The notes under the pieces were generated by a model. That model was not told the origin of the DNA and did no database searches. It was given only the letters and a program-made list of their open reading frames with translations. A DNA stretch of 64,000 bases from Gigaspora margarita (lineage: Eukaryota; Glomeromycota; Glomeromycetes; Diversisporales; Gigasporaceae), in assembly GCA_009809945.1 (NCBI GenBank), contig WTPW01001581.1, positions 55,416 to 119,415 on the forward strand, in the 5' to 3' direction. Position 1 is the first letter of the stretch. Every line of letters starts with the position of its first letter. Position numbers and translations under genes: made by a program. Positions 1 to 12,127 of this stretch are shown here, piece after piece.

Positions 1-1522
1 TTTCAGGTTTTGTAAAATAAATTAAAATTTTTTATAAAGAAGAGCAAATAAAATTTATATATTAATGGTTTTAATAATTTTGTCTATTCAAAAAAAGAAT
101 CAAAAAATATCAGGTTTTAAGTAAAATAGATCAAAAACAATTTCAGGAAAATTTTTTAATTTCAGGTTCCAAAACCCAAAAAAATTTTGTTATTATATAT
201 AGTACATATAAATTTAAGTACTAATATTAAAGCAGGCTAATACCCAATAACTCCACTAGTATTCAGATATAGTTGTTGCACTGATGTTTGTTAGTCCCTA
301 AGCCATACTGACACAACTGAATATTTTTTAGAGAACAACTTTGGGTCTCAGCTACTTTACTTTAAAATTAATTTCTTTTAAAAACTTTCTTTTTGAACTT
401 CTCATATAGAGGAATAAAAAAGAAAAAAGAGTAAATGGAGTCAAAACTACACTAACTAAACAATAAAACCAAGTTAAAACCAAAATTACAACCAAAAAAA
501 AAAAATATAAATCTAAATAAAACTAAAAAAAAAAGTAAAAAAGAAAAAGAAATGAAGGTGCTAATAAGTTTGCACATAATATTAAAAATTATATAACATT
601 GTATAGAACATCTATCAAAATGCTATAAATATATAAAAAAATATATTGATGACTATAAAAAATGTTTTACATGTTCACTAGATCTCCTACACATCATATC
701 TTGTTTATCAAATAAACCTGAATTACTCATGACTGTGCTGGTTCCTATTTAGGGATATATTCCCAATTTGAAAAGAGTAAATACAGCTGATCTTTTTGAG
801 AAGATAAGCCAGAATGCCCACTTTTTGGTAAGAATTTCAAAAAATCCAAAGAGCAAAAAAAATACTAAAATAAAAGAGAGTTTGTAGGAGTTATGCTAGA
901 CATAATAATACATCTCAAAGCTAGACTTTAGAAATTGCTCCACTGCTACTTCTTTGTTCAATAGCACCAGAAGTTGGCTCAGTTTTATAGTAAGTGATAA
1001 ACTCTAAACTTGTTAGCAGATAGTCTATAAGCTTTATTCCTAAATGACAAGTGCTGTTCTTGTAGTAAGTGATAAACTCTAAGCATCTATGAACTTTACT
1101 CTAAATGACAAGTGATAGCTTATGGACCTTAATGACAACAACTGCATAAAGTTGGTTTGCTATTTTATATATTAGATATATAGTTTTCATTGGTTGGCCT
1201 TCTTGAAAATCTTGGTACAAGTGATTATTAGAAGAGTAGATAATATATAATATAAAAAAAACCTTAGCCTAGATCTGGGGTTTATGTTAATAATATAAAC
1301 CTTATAGAGGTTTATATTAAAAATTTTTTATTCTAGACCTCAATGAGGTTTATATTAAATATAGAAAAACCTTATCCTAAACCCAAATTTTACATATACA
1401 CAGATCGGCCAATCAGATAAGTTTTTATTTTTTTTTTTTAAATTTATTTTTTATTTTATTTTTTTTTATTTATTAATGTATAATTTTTTTTGTTATTTTA
1501 TTAAAGCATTGCTGGAGCTATT
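1..1522. other. A/T-rich intergenic DNA with small duplications
   Basis: No gene is visible. The first 180 bases repeat a TTTCAGG-led phrase four times. A 20-base phrase containing AGTAAGTGATAAACTC occurs at 988-1007 and 1062-1081, each time followed by TAAATGACAAGTG, which marks a tandem duplication of about 75 bp. Positions 1256-1385 pack the words GGTTTATATTA and TAATATAAACC in both orientations, probably an old foldback element. CpG is almost absent. Confidence 0.6.
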
Positions 1523-1530
1523 ATTGGAAC

Positions 1531-1711
1531 AGGACCCCGAAATATACATAGATAGGTCAGGTATGAGTTTGCTTATTTTTGAGGTTTTTTATACAGATCT
1601 TTTCTATTTATAGTAATTCTTTTGCTTATTTTTGAAGTTTTTTCTGCAGATATTTCCTTTTTTAGTAACCCTATAATTAACCTGACCTATCTATGTATAT
1701 TTCGGGGTCCT
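1531..1711. mobile_element. 181-bp MITE with 32-bp perfect TIRs and 8-bp TSD (AGGACCCC group)
   Basis: The outer 32 bases at 1531-1562 and 1680-1711 are exact reverse complements, beginning AGGACCCCG. The flanks carry the direct repeat ATTGGAAC at 1523-1530 and 1712-1719, an 8-bp target-site duplication that suggests hAT-like transposition. Caution: GGAAC phrases recur nearby (1732-1742), so part of the flanking match could be local repetition. The interior is short, non-coding and T-rich. The ends share a two-box layout with the 298-bp elements at 10042, 44971 and 52687. Confidence 0.85.
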
Positions 1712-2378
1712 ATTGGAACCATCACTAGAGACATTGTTGGAACCATCTTTGAAGCCACTATAGCCATCTTCAAAAGCTTAAAACTAACATAGGAGCTATT
1801 GTTGGTGCCATAACAAAGTTAGTATTAATAAAGTTAATTGTTAGGGCTCGTGGCTTTGTAAAGTTTGTGCATAGTTTATTTCTTTTCTAGTATGTTTCTT
1901 TTGGCAAACTTCTGTGTTAAAACTTCATTCTTTTTGTATTGTATGCTTTATTGGTAATAAGTGTTTTGTGTGTTCCTGGTATTGTGAATTTCTTTTCAGT
2001 ATTGCATACTATGTCTGTGTGTTTTATGCAGTTCCAGTATTGTGAATTTCTTTTTGGCTTGTCTGTGTGTTTGTGCGGTTCTTGTGTTGTAATTTCTTTT
2101 TTGTACTATGTGCCTTGTCTGTGTTTTGTATTCCTGGATTTCGTTATGTATTTCAGTTTTTTTCTTTCATTTTTTTTTGTTTTTTTAATATAAATGCTTT
2201 AGTAATTTTTAGGTCAATAAGTACCTAAAATTTCTTCAAGCATTCACGTTCAAGCTAGTTTTAGTTGAGTCTTGAATTCTTTTGTTCAGGCTTTGGTAAG
2301 TTTTTTTTTTTTTTAAAAAATTATTAACTGGCTTAATAACTTCATTTTTGCCTTTTTTTTTTTTGTAAATTTGTTCAA
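1712..2378. repeat. A/T-rich spacer with a short degenerate minisatellite
   Basis: Between about 1960 and 2110 three imperfect units of roughly 48-60 bp repeat the phrases TGTGTGTTCCTGG and TATTGTGAATTTC. The Cys/Phe-rich open frame over this stretch is a by-product of the repetition and T-richness, not a gene. The rest, to 2378, is T-tract DNA with nothing else I can support. Confidence 0.5.
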
Positions 2379-2379
2379 A

Positions 2380-2927
2380 TTGGTTCCTGAAAATAAGCTA
2401 CCTTTTTTGGGCAAAAAGTTACACAAAAAATCAGGGGTAGCTTATAAATCAATTTTTAACCAATCGCTGAAAGTTGCTACATAGTAAAGTCCAAATATTA
2501 CTATGTAAATCGATTAATATCGCTTAAGTAAACTTATTTGGAAGGTCAAAATACACTTATTTTGAAATTTTTATCAATATTGTAGAACTTTTTATTATTT
2601 AACTTTTAATTTTTACTTTCGTCAAATATATTTTTTTAAAAAATTTTAATGTTTTGCCAAAAGTAAAATTCAGAAGTCAAATAATAAAAAGTTCCCAATT
2701 TTGATATAAATTTCAAAGTATATGTATTTTGATCTTCTAAATAAGTTTACTTAAGCGAATTTAATCGATTTACATAGAAAAATTTGGACTTTACTATGTA
2801 GCAACTATTGTTGATCGTGGAGTAGCTTATTTTCGGATTAAAGAAGTTTTAGAGTTTTTTGACCAAAAGAGGGGGTAGCCTATTTTCGAAGGTAGCTTAT
2901 TTTGGAGAAAATATAGTAGCAAGTGAG
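2380..2927. mobile_element. about 550-bp foldback element, AAAATAAGC-TACC family (long variant)
   Basis: Long inverted arms at about 2473-2600 and 2680-2805 pair over most of their length (GTTGCTACATAGTAAAG against its reverse complement). The outer ends carry AAAATAAGCTACC and GGTAGCTTATTTT, the terminal words of the shorter TA-flanked elements at 9414, 12577 and 54551. The left tip is decayed and no TSD is convincing. No coding capacity. Confidence 0.7.
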
Positions 2928-3902
2928 TAAGTGAGTAGGATTTTTTTAAGAATGTTCACATTCAAAATGATAGTAGTGGAATCTTTTGTTCAAGATTGGT
3001 ATGTCTTTTTTTTTCTAATTTCTAAGCCTGGTTTACTAACTTTTATCTTTGCTGCAAATTTGATCAAACTAGTAGCATGTAGATAAGTGAGTGAGATTTT
3101 TTTTTAGGATGATGTTCAAGCCATTATTGTCTTTTGTTCATTGCAAATTTGATTAAACTAGTAGCAAGTAAATAAGCAGGTAAGGGCTTTTAGGTTAGTA
3201 TGTTCAAGATTTAGAAGTTTTTATTTTCTTCGAATTTTTTGATTTTCTAACTTTTCTTTTTTTTTAAGAATCAAATTAATTAGAAAAACAAGCACTAGGA
3301 AGAAAAGATAGAAGAACTTTGAAAAGGAAATTAAATAATATGCAAGAAAAGAACAACTGAAGCTGGATATGTATAAATTAATAAAGTCATTATAGTGTAA
3401 TGGTCTTGTGAATGGTGTTGAAAAGATTTATTATGTATTTATTATGCATTTGTTATGCATTTGTTATACATTGGTTACATGTTCATTATGCAACTGTTTA
3501 TTTATTTTAAAAAATAAAATATATTATAAATAAAAATTTTTTAATTTTTTTTAATTGTTTTTTGTTTTTTGGAGTTATAAAAGTATGGATGCAATGACTG
3601 ATTTTAATTGGTCGATTATGAAGTTGCTATGGCTGTCTAGCAGACAACAACTTTATTTTTTTGATAATTGAACTATTAGTCATGTGACCAAATTTGTTTG
3701 GCTAATCACGGGTCAGCATTAAATTTGTCATGTGATTAATTTTGATTGGTTAGATATAGGGTCTAGGATTAAATTAAGAGTCTTAATATAGATCTCTTTG
3801 GGGTTTAGGTTATTAGTATAAACCCTGGGTTTAGGATAAGACTACTTATAATATAAATATTAAATTATATGGTATATATATATAATATAGGGTGTTATTT
3901 TA
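2928..3902. other. A/T-rich spacer, no gene seen
   Basis: Contains repeated phrases such as AACTAGTAGCA followed by AAGTAA or TAAGTGAG (about 2920-3180), suggesting a decayed tandem repeat, and further GGTTTA-type words at 3790-3850 like those at 1256-1385. No supported coding sequence. Confidence 0.5.
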
Positions 3903-4105
3903 TGGAGACATGTCTCCATGGAGACCCTTTATGAATAGCCAATCAAAATTAAGCATGTGACTAGATAATATGTTGCTTATTATTGGCCAATTAAAATTTT
4001 CTACAAACTTTCTAACTTTTATAATACAAAAACACAAATGAAAATTTTCTAACCCTAAATATGATTGGCTGTTATATGTAGGGTCGCCATGGAGACATGT
4101 CTCCA
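3903..4105. mobile_element. 203-bp MITE with 26-bp TIRs (TGGAGACATGTCTCCA ends)
   Basis: 3903-3928 and 4080-4105 are inverted repeats with one mismatch in 26. Each end contains the palindrome TGGAGACATGTCTCCA followed by TGG(A/C)GACCCT, so each terminus can itself form a hairpin. The interior holds three CCAAT/ATTGG-type phrases. No TSD could be recognised. An open frame spanning the element on the minus strand is incidental. Confidence 0.75.
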
Positions 4106-4144
4106 CATACAATTTTCTTATAATATATATATTATTTAATATTA

Positions 4145-4445
4145 AGTAACTTTTTTCTATTGGTCTGTTTTGGATAATTTTACTACCAAAATGTTCATCT
4201 CAATGAGACGATTCTAACAAGCCCAAAATTATTAAAATCTAATTACAGGGTCACAAGTTCATTAAGGGTTTGTATTATTATATATATAAATTTTAATATA
4301 TATATATATATAATAATACAAAACTTTAGTGATCTTATAATCCTGTGATTAGATTTTAATGGTTTTGGAATTGTTAGAATCATCTGATTGAGTAAGCATT
4401 TTGGTAGAAAATTATCCAAAATGGACTAGTAGATCAAGAGTTATT
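4145..4445. mobile_element. 301-bp foldback MITE with palindromic TAATATTA TSD
   Basis: The two halves are inverted copies of each other around an AT dinucleotide run at about 4280-4310. Matching words include TTTTGGATAATTTTACTACC on the left and its diverged reverse complement on the right. Flanking TAATATTA at 4137-4144 and 4446-4453 is a plausible 8-bp TSD, although an A/T-only palindrome is weak proof. Non-coding. Confidence 0.65.
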
Positions 4446-4453
4446 TAATATTA

Positions 4454-6804
4454 TAAATATTTATATAATATATTATAAATATTAGTCATTATATTAACCA
4501 ATCAGAATTGAGATTAGGGTGATCACACCATACATAAATGGGGTAGCTATTAAGTAAAAAATATTACAACAAATGGCATGCCCCTTAGAAGTAACAATAT
4601 TATACAATATAGTCTATAACAGGACTTTGAAGAACTCTGATATAACTTAAATTTTACTAAAAAAGAAAATTTTGTATAGAAATTTATCAAATATTGCATT
4701 TTTATATAGTAAATTTTTGCTCTATTTTATATATATATTTGGCTAAAATTATACAAACTTTATACAAACTCAGATCTAAATTATATCAAAGTTCTTTAGA
4801 GTTCATCTATACTCTACCAACTATACCGTTATATATATAAGCATAATACAAAATTACTAATTAGATATATAAGTATTGTAGGAGATTAAAATGAAATCCA
4901 AATTAAAATGAAATTATAGTATAATGTTTTGAAAACTAAATATTTTTTGGGGTGTATATTTAGGGTTAGGGTTAGGGTTTAGTTTTAAAAAAAGCTAAAA
5001 TAAACAAGTATTAGCAGGTTTTAGAAAGTTAGCTAGTTAAGTAAAAAATATAGATTTTATTTTAAATTATGATCTGTGACAAGTATTATCTGTTATCTAG
5101 TCTAGAAGTTAAATAAGTTGAAGCTTTAAGGCTAGTAGCATGAATCTAGTATTAATAAAAATAAATCTATATCTTAAAAAACATGAATAATAAAATAGCT
5201 AGTACTATACAGAAGTAAACCCAAATTACAAGAACAAATCTATTTATAATAGTCTATTATGCACTTATTTGTAACAGTTTTATTTATAACTCAAAATTTT
5301 ACTAAGATAACACCTATTGCACTTCTAAAAAAAATGATCATCTTATAATTTTATATTAATTTTAATTTTAATCCTAATTTTAACCCTACTTTAATAATAA
5401 TATAGCCTTATGGCTATTATGTAACAGCCTGTTATAAATAGACTTTTCAAATTATAATTGCTTTTAGCAATTCTTGCCATAATTAAATAATATAAAAATA
5501 GATCATAGGTATAATAGTTATAGTATAAACTCTAAAATAGTTAAATAGGATAGCCAAATTAAATAGAATTTAATTCAAGAATAAATTTGTTCTAAGTTTA
5601 TTAACTAGTATTTAAGTTTGTATTTGAATTTACAATATATATAATGAATAATATAAATTATAATGCAAAGAGTTTACTTTTAAAATATAGATTTTATTTT
5701 TTTTGTACCTGTACAGCGTATATACTCTATCACATGATCATTATGATCGACATACAGCTATGTACAATTTAGATAATACATACTAATAGTCATTTAAAAA
5801 TTTTTTATTTATATAGATTATTGACTATTTTAAGCAATACTGTTAACAAAAAAACCTATTATACCCTAACTCTAATCCTAACCCTAACCCAAATCTAACT
5901 ATAATGTGAGCCTAACTCTAATCCTAACTAATCATGCCCAGTTACACCAACAAATTTACACAAACTAAACAATATTTACTACTAACAAAACACCTATAGA
6001 ACTACAATAATGAATGTACTTTAGCAACATACATACAGTGTATAATATACTAGTGATAAAACCAAAATTATAATAATTACAAAAAAATGCCAATATAGTT
6101 TACAAATAACAATGTACTATGGAGAAAGCAATAAAACCCAAGCCTTTTCCAACAGTAACAATACCAATTGCTATGACCACCAACACAATAGTCTCTAATA
6201 ACAATAACACCAATGATAAAAGTATTTATTGTATTAATAACTACAACCTAATGATGAGATAAGTAATAACCTAAAAGAAAGAAAATATTGGTTATCATAT
6301 ACAAAAAAACAAGATACAAAGAAGTGTATGCCCAATAATACCCTAATAGTTCTAAATGCTTTACAATTCAAGAAACTATACTTCCCTAAAAAATCCAAGA
6401 ACTAGAACAAAAGATCAAAACTTCCTTGAAAATATCTAGGAAAAAAAAAGAAGTTAGTATAGCATTTAAAAACAAGAATAACAAGCCAAAATTTATACTC
6501 TTCTGAAATTCCAAGGCTAGAATGCACAAGCCAAGCCAAAGAATAAAAAAACAGTTCTACAAGAATAAAAAGCAAGACCCAGCAAGTGAATACAATAAAG
6601 TATATGAAATCATAATAACATAACCAACAACAACAATATAGCAATTCAATAACAACCCAGTAACAACAAACGACTCTGATAATGACAATGCCAAAAACTA
6701 ACACCAAAATTGACAATGCATTCAAGAATGACAATGTAACATTCCAATACAAAACACTAATACAATGATGCCAAGAATGATGGCACTAGTACTAGTAATA
6801 ATAA
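4454..6804. other. A/T-rich intergenic DNA with inverted telomere-like motifs
   Basis: No gene is supported. Three TTAGGG-type units in a row lie near 4961-4979, and the reverse-orientation (CCCTAA) units lie near 5864-5890, so the 0.9 kb between them is bracketed by inverted telomere-like motifs. From about 6100 onward the sequence is a degenerate CAATGA/AACAATA repeat grading into the 16-bp minisatellite at 6805. A 116-codon minus-strand frame at 6402-6752 is Phe/Val/Leu-rich by composition and I do not accept it as a gene. Confidence 0.5.
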
Positions 6805-6916
6805 GCACCAGTAATGACAAGTACCAGTAATGATGAACAATAGTAATGATAAGCACCAGTAATGACGAGCATCAGTAACAACAAGCATCAGTAATGACAA
6901 GCACTAGTAATAACAA
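6805..6916 (+). repeat. 16-bp minisatellite, seven units
   Basis: Seven consecutive 16-base units follow the pattern GCACCAGTAATGACAA with one to four changes per unit, ending at 6916. Upstream sequence to about 6100 looks like a more decayed version of the same repeat. Confidence 0.85.
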
Positions 6917-7008
6917 GATTCTATACATGAAAGAAAAAAAATAGCTTAGTTAAACTGAAAAAAAACAGAAAAAAAGTAAAAAAAACTAGTAATTATCAAT
7001 GATGATGA

Positions 7009-7288
7009 TAGGGTTCTGCAATTTGATTTGATCTTCAAATATTTGAATCAAATATTTGATCAAATTAAAATTCAAATTTGACTATATTTGATTTGATCAA
7101 ATTCAAATAGGGCCAAATTTGATTTGATTTGACAAATATTTAATTTGATTTAAAAATTACTATAAAAATTCAAATTCAAATCAAATTCAAATTCAAATAT
7201 TTGAATCAAATCAAATTCAAATCAGGGTCAATTTGATTTGATCAAATTCAAATTGATCTAATATTTGATTTGAATTTGAGAAACCCTA
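7009..7288. mobile_element. 280-bp hAT-like MITE packed with AATTTGA/TCAAATT words
   Basis: The ends are TAGGGTT and AACCCTA, typical hAT-like termini. GATGATGA at 7001-7008 and GATAATGA at 7289-7296 form an 8-bp TSD with one mismatch. Nearly the whole interior is made of ATTTGATTTGA, TCAAATTCAAAT and AATATTTGA words in both orientations. Non-coding. Confidence 0.8.
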
Positions 7289-7632
7289 GATAATGATATC
7301 TTTATCCTCATGATTAGAGGTTCACCACAATGCATAGTGCACCAAATTATAATTCCTTAAAATATATACATACATATATATATATAAATATTAAATAATT
7401 GAGCCAATTAGAATTAACAATTTTTGTACAATCTAAAAATTTAAAGCATATTAAAAAAATTTATTTATATATAAAATTAATTTTTTTTTAAAGCAATGCA
7501 TATTGTATAACTTTATTATTATAAACAACCTATTTATAACTATATATTATATAAATTATATACAAATTAGTTAAGATATTAAAAAGATTTATTAGAAATA
7601 TTTTTTATTTACTATATAAAAATCTAATTTAC
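7289..7632. other. A/T-rich spacer
   Basis: I see nothing beyond A/T-rich sequence and a short alternating TA/CA tract at about 7362-7386. Confidence 0.5.
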
Positions 7633-8078
7633 TACAGTACCGGACAGCATAAACCATATATTTTTTTTTAAAGGCACCAAATTTGAGAATTTTATAACGA
7701 TTCTGATTGGCTAATTTTTGTGTAACCAAATTATGATTGGTTAAAAATATAAAAATGATTTTTTTATATAATAAGCACCAAATTTTGGATTTTAATAATA
7801 AATATTAACTAATCAAATTGCGAGCACGTGATCAAGCATCAATCTGATTGGTTGATTGTCCTGCGTCAAATTTCTACTTTACTATAAAAGTTGCTGAACT
7901 TTAAACCCTTATAACTGTTTTAAAAAGCAAGATATCAAAAATCTGTCTTATAGATTTGTAGTTTAGATTACAAATAAAAAATTCGTAAGAGGGATTTTTA
8001 AAATAATTACTTGTTGTGAAGTTATTAGACTTTAAACAATGCTAAAAAAATGGATGGTTTTCACTGTCTGGTACTGTA
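7633..8078. mobile_element. 446-bp TA-flanked MITE (TACAGTACCGGACAG family)
   Basis: The left end begins TACAGTACCGGACAG and the right end, read inverted, begins TACAGTACCAGACAG, so the element carries CAGTACC-type TIRs on TA dinucleotides, as in Tc1/mariner or pogo-like elements. Interior phrases (ATTGGCTAATTTTTGT, AAATCTGTCTTA) are shared with the element at 21071-21430, so both belong to one family. Several ATTGG/CCAAT boxes lie inside. No transposase frame. Confidence 0.8.
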
Positions 8079-9413
8079 CATAGATTATATAAAAATAATT
8101 TATATAGGCAGTTACTAAAAAAGGAATAAATTGACAAAAAAAGATCTTTAAAAAATCAATTTTTATATTGCAAATCTTATAAGAAAGTGCAAACTTTAAA
8201 GAGCTTATGCAAAATTTTATTAATGCAACTACTTTTGTATTTAAGTAAAAAACATCCTAATCTTATTTTTGCAAACAAATTGTTTTTAATAAAATTGTTA
8301 TTTTTATTTCTTTTTCTAGCATCTAGTTCATATATATTCTATTTTTAATTAAAACTAAGATACAAATTTGATTAAAATACAAATTTAATTAAAACACAAA
8401 TTTGATTGAATAATATACAAAAATAATTAGTCACAAACTCTATATAATTATACTAAAATTTGATACCATTGTTTTCTACTAAAATATTTCTATATAGTTA
8501 CAATTATATTACAATTACTATCATATTGTTTGATATTGACTTAGTTTTGATGTATAAGTAAAAAATATTTTTATTGAACACTAACATCACAATACTTGAG
8601 AAACCTCCTTTATCTAAAACTGATCCACCATAGCATTGTCCTACTATAATACAATTATCTCTTTACAATTATATTTATATAGGATTACAAATAGTTGCTA
8701 TATAGAAAAGTTGCAATTTTACTAATTAAATCAAGTTTTACAATAAGTAAAGATGTTTAGAAGAATAAAATACACTTACTTGCTTTAAAATGTTTATGCA
8801 AATTTGATAACTTTTATTAGTAAAATTTTTTTATTCTATGAATATAGCTAAAAATTTTGAAATTTTATTATAGAAATATCCAATAAAAAAAATATCAACC
8901 AATTTATATAAAAATTTTAGAGTAGATATATTTTTCTCATTGAATAATTTTGATTTTATATATAGCAACCAGTGTATAAAATAGCATGATAAAAATCCAG
9001 ATCTACCATTTCTTATATTGCATATACTGGTATTTTAAAATTGGGCTAGTGCAACAAACGGTTTACAATCCAGAATTTTTTGGAGTAACTAGTGCATGCA
9101 TTTATGTGCTCCCAATGATCTGATGATTATTTTCTACTAATGCAGGTTTTTTTTTTGAACCAGTATTTTTTTTTTTTTTTTTTNTTAATATAATGTCATA
9201 GTAGAAACTTTGTTACAGCAACCTTAAATTAATCCTAAGATTAATAGTCTTTTTGTTATCAAGTAGAGATGGGTAAGGGGTCAGATAAGTTCTTGGACCA
9301 GGCTGACAAATTCCTTCAACCTGAAAAATAGTTGAAGTAAAGAGATATAGCTATAGAAAAATTCTATGGTAAAGATTTCTAACTACATTTGTGCTACAGA
9401 GCACCCAATGTGA
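8079..9413. other. A/T-rich intergenic DNA
   Basis: No gene or clear element found. There are short direct repeats of ATACAAATTTGATTAAA near 8360-8410 and a T-tract containing an N at 9184. Confidence 0.5.
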
Positions 9414-9733
9414 TACCGAATATTCCCGAAAATAAGCTACTCCGAAAATAAGCAACCCTCCTGATTTTTTTCAAAAATCTCAAAAACGCGTTAGCAGTTG
9501 CTACATATAAAAGTCTAAATTTTACCAAGTAAACCTCAAAAGTGCCATTAAGTAAACTTGTTCAGGACACAAAAATACACTTACAGTAAAAATATCATAG
9601 CATTTGGATAACTTTTTATTAGTACGTTTTTCAATTTTTCAAAAAATTCAACAATTCGAAAATAAGCAACCCCCCGTTTTTTTGTGTAATTTTTGCCCCA
9701 AAAAAGGTTGCTTATTTTCGGGAATATACGGTA
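9414..9733. mobile_element. 320-bp TA-flanked MITE (CCGTATATTCCCGAAAATAAGC family)
   Basis: TA-CCGAATATTCCCGAAAA at the left mirrors the right end, which read inverted is TACCGTATATTCCCG, giving about 25-bp TIRs with a TA target duplication. A subterminal second copy of CGAAAATAAGCAACCC occurs inside each end. Relatives lie at 12577-12854, 54551-54860 and, as a longer variant, at 2380-2927. This copy keeps CpGs that the others have lost, so it is probably the youngest of the four. Confidence 0.85.
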
Positions 9734-10041
9734 TTACACCTCCTATTTTCTATTTTATACTATTATTAATTTAAAATAATAAAATAAATCTAGTTAGGAT
9801 AGGTTGGAGAAAACCTTTGAACTATTATTTTTATATATAACAGGTGCATGTACTGGTAAATTAAAATTTCTATTTTAAACACTGATAGCAACTATAAATA
9901 GTTGTATATAAAGATTTTTAAAATTATTTTAAAAATATAGATATATAATTATTGATTGTTCTATAGGTTAAGTGTTATATCAGAAAATTTTTGGAGTAAT
10001 AATTTAATTAAAAGATCTACAAGAAGTAGCATATATAAAAT
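9734..10041. other. A/T-rich spacer
   Basis: No gene. The phrase CAGAAAATTTTTGGAGTAATAATTT near 9982 recurs in diverged form at about 10600, beyond the intervening MITE, so this is probably part of an old duplicated repeat. Confidence 0.45.
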
Positions 10042-10339
10042 ATGACCCTGGACATCTTTGATATAGATCATAACTGGATTTTGGCCAATTTTGACCTAAT
10101 TTGCTGAAAACAGCAAAATCTATTTACTTAAATAACTTCCGATCCAGTAATCAGAATTGAATGAACTTTTTTTGTTAGATGCGCCTCACTGAGAGCTTCA
10201 TTTTAAAAAAAAAGTTCATTCAAATTGGACCACTGGATGCCAAGATAATTGCCAAAAACTGTTTTTTTGCTTCTCAAATTTCAGGGGTTTTTGCTGAATT
10301 GCGTAATGTATGACCTCTGTACTATATGCCCGGGGTCCT
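10042..10339. mobile_element. 298-bp hAT-like MITE, AGGACCC family copy 1 (inverted)
   Basis: Relative to the copies at 44971 and 52687 this copy is inverted and about 90 percent alike by eye. The ends are ATGACCCTGG and CCGGGGTCCT. TATAAAAT at 10034-10041 and 10340-10347 is a perfect 8-bp TSD. The unusual interior (CGCCTCACTGAGAGCTTCAT, GGTCAAAATTGGCC) is non-coding but well conserved between copies, which suggests recent spread. Confidence 0.92.
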
Positions 10340-10718
10340 TATAAAATACTGTACTATAACAATCTATATATTTTGTAAGAAAAGCCCATTTTTATTTAAA
10401 CTAACACTTGTATTTTACAATATAAGTATTTCTTTATTAAATAAAAATTTAACTATTTTATATTTTTTAAATAATTTATATTTTTTCTCTTTTATGCCAA
10501 AAACCTCTAAAGTATCTTATTTTGAAAATAGCATTTTGAGACTATCAATATAAATTTGATTGCTTGATATGTCAGATTTTACAAAATAAGATAATTGTCA
10601 GAAAATTTTTAGAATAATAATTTGTTTGAGGAATTTGTAAATGTATTATATGTTTTTAAAAAGATAGTTTTATTTCTAAGCTAATACCAGAATTTTATAA
10701 TTTAACTAACAAGTTTTA
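10340..10718. other. A/T-rich flank of a TA element; half of a direct repeat
   Basis: The phrase AAGTATCTTATTTTGAAAAT with following GCATTTTGAGACTAT occurs here (10509-10545) and again at 12495-12531, on the two outer sides of the 1.7-kb element at 10719-12422. The open frame at 10326-10553 starts inside the MITE and is not a gene. Confidence 0.5.
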
Positions 10719-11414
10719 TACAGTGGCCTACCATATTATTGTGAATATGTTTTAAAATTTATACAGAGCTAAATATCTAGATATTAAGCTAAAAATTAAA
10801 TTATAGATTCTTTAAATCTATATTTTTAAATAAAAAAATAAGTTTAAAAAATTTTATGCTACAGTTTTTAAAATAATTAAATTTAAGTAAATTTTAGATT
10901 TTTATATTGACCAGTTTTCCAATTTTAATATAGCTTTTGTACAGTGCATACAACATAGTTGCAACTAATAAAATTGATAAAATTTAAATTGCTAATTCTT
11001 TTTTAAAAAAAAAACAGTAAAAAAAAATACTATCTTAAAATATTAAATCAAAACAAGCTAAACACTTCCATGTTCTTAAATTTTTTTTAAATCTATTATA
11101 AAAAAGTTATAGCAAGTTGAAGTTATAGTAGTTTATAATTAAAGATGAAATTTGGCCATCTTTTATATATATTAAAAAGCAAATTTGGCCCGTTAAAATT
11201 TAAATTTGACCACTTTAATATATTAAAAAATTTAAATTTGCTACTTTATATATATTAAAAATTTAAATTAGGCTATTTTATATATAAATATTAGCTAAAT
11301 TTTCAAATTGGCCTCTTTATATATATAAAAAATAAAATCTGAATTTGGCCACTAAAATTTTTATTGGTTGGAACTAGATTGAATATACTGTAGTAACTAG
11401 AATTACTAAATATA

Positions 11415-11689
11415 GGGTCGTCTAAAGCAGAGCAGAATCACATGATATATGAACAATCAAATCATTGAATTTTGATGATCTTTGGTGAAGCAAATAAGAG
11501 AAAACCTTGAAAAATACAACCAACGGCAGTTTAAACCTACCTTGGTGTATTAATTAAAAATGCCAGAAAGGCAATTTTGCTTATATATTATAATCTAAAA
11601 TCTATCTAACTCTAATCTAAGATGACTTTAACCCTAAAGTTAATTCAATAAAATATTTTATATGAATCTGCTCTGCTTTAGACATCCTC
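11415..11689. mobile_element. 275-bp MITE (GTCTAAAGCAGAGCAGA ends)
   Basis: The left end reads GGGTCGTCTAAAGCAGAGC and the right end, inverted, reads GAGGATGTCTAAAGCAGAGC. TAAATATA at 11407-11414 and 11690-11697 is a perfect 8-bp TSD, extendable to 9 with the shared C in front, so hAT-like or MULE-like insertion both fit. About 60 bp of one end recurs at 58988-59050. Confidence 0.85.
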
Positions 11690-11952
11690 TAAATATAGTA
11701 ATATATAAACTTAAATTTTTATTAATAAACTAGCAATTTTTTTAAATAAAGTTATATAATATAGTATAACAAATTGTATATATCTTAAAAATTTATAATT
11801 TTTCAAAAATATTTATTTAATTACTATATATAGTAATAAAATTACTATATTTGGTAATTGATATACTTTTGAATTAATAATTGCATTACTATATTTAGAA
11901 ATAATAACTACCTTAAAATTTTTACAATTTTTATAAAATTTAAGATTATATA

Positions 11953-12127
11953 TACAGTCTTTCTCCTTTATAATCACCTCCTATATAATCACAACTCCCA
12001 TACAATCACATTAAATTTTGAGACAATTTATTAATAAACTTATAAAAAAGACTACTATAATTACACTCTTTTATAATCACCAATTTTCTTGATACAAACT
12101 ATGTGATTATAGGGGAGGAAGTCTGTA
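11953..12127. mobile_element. 175-bp pogo/Tigger-like MITE (TATAATCAC words)
   Basis: The ends are TACAGTCTTTCTCC and its diverged inverse (TTACAGACTTCCTCCCC) on TA dinucleotides. TATAATCAC or its reverse complement occurs at least five times within 175 bp. Nested in the 1.7-kb element. Confidence 0.7.

Noticed and set aside
1939..2193. 84-codon Cys/Phe/Val-rich frame
   Set aside because: Produced by a short T/G-rich minisatellite.
6402..6752. 116-codon minus-strand frame rich in Phe, Val, Leu and Tyr
   Set aside because: Composition follows from a CAATGA/AACAA degenerate repeat; no domain, no conserved start context, inside repeat DNA.
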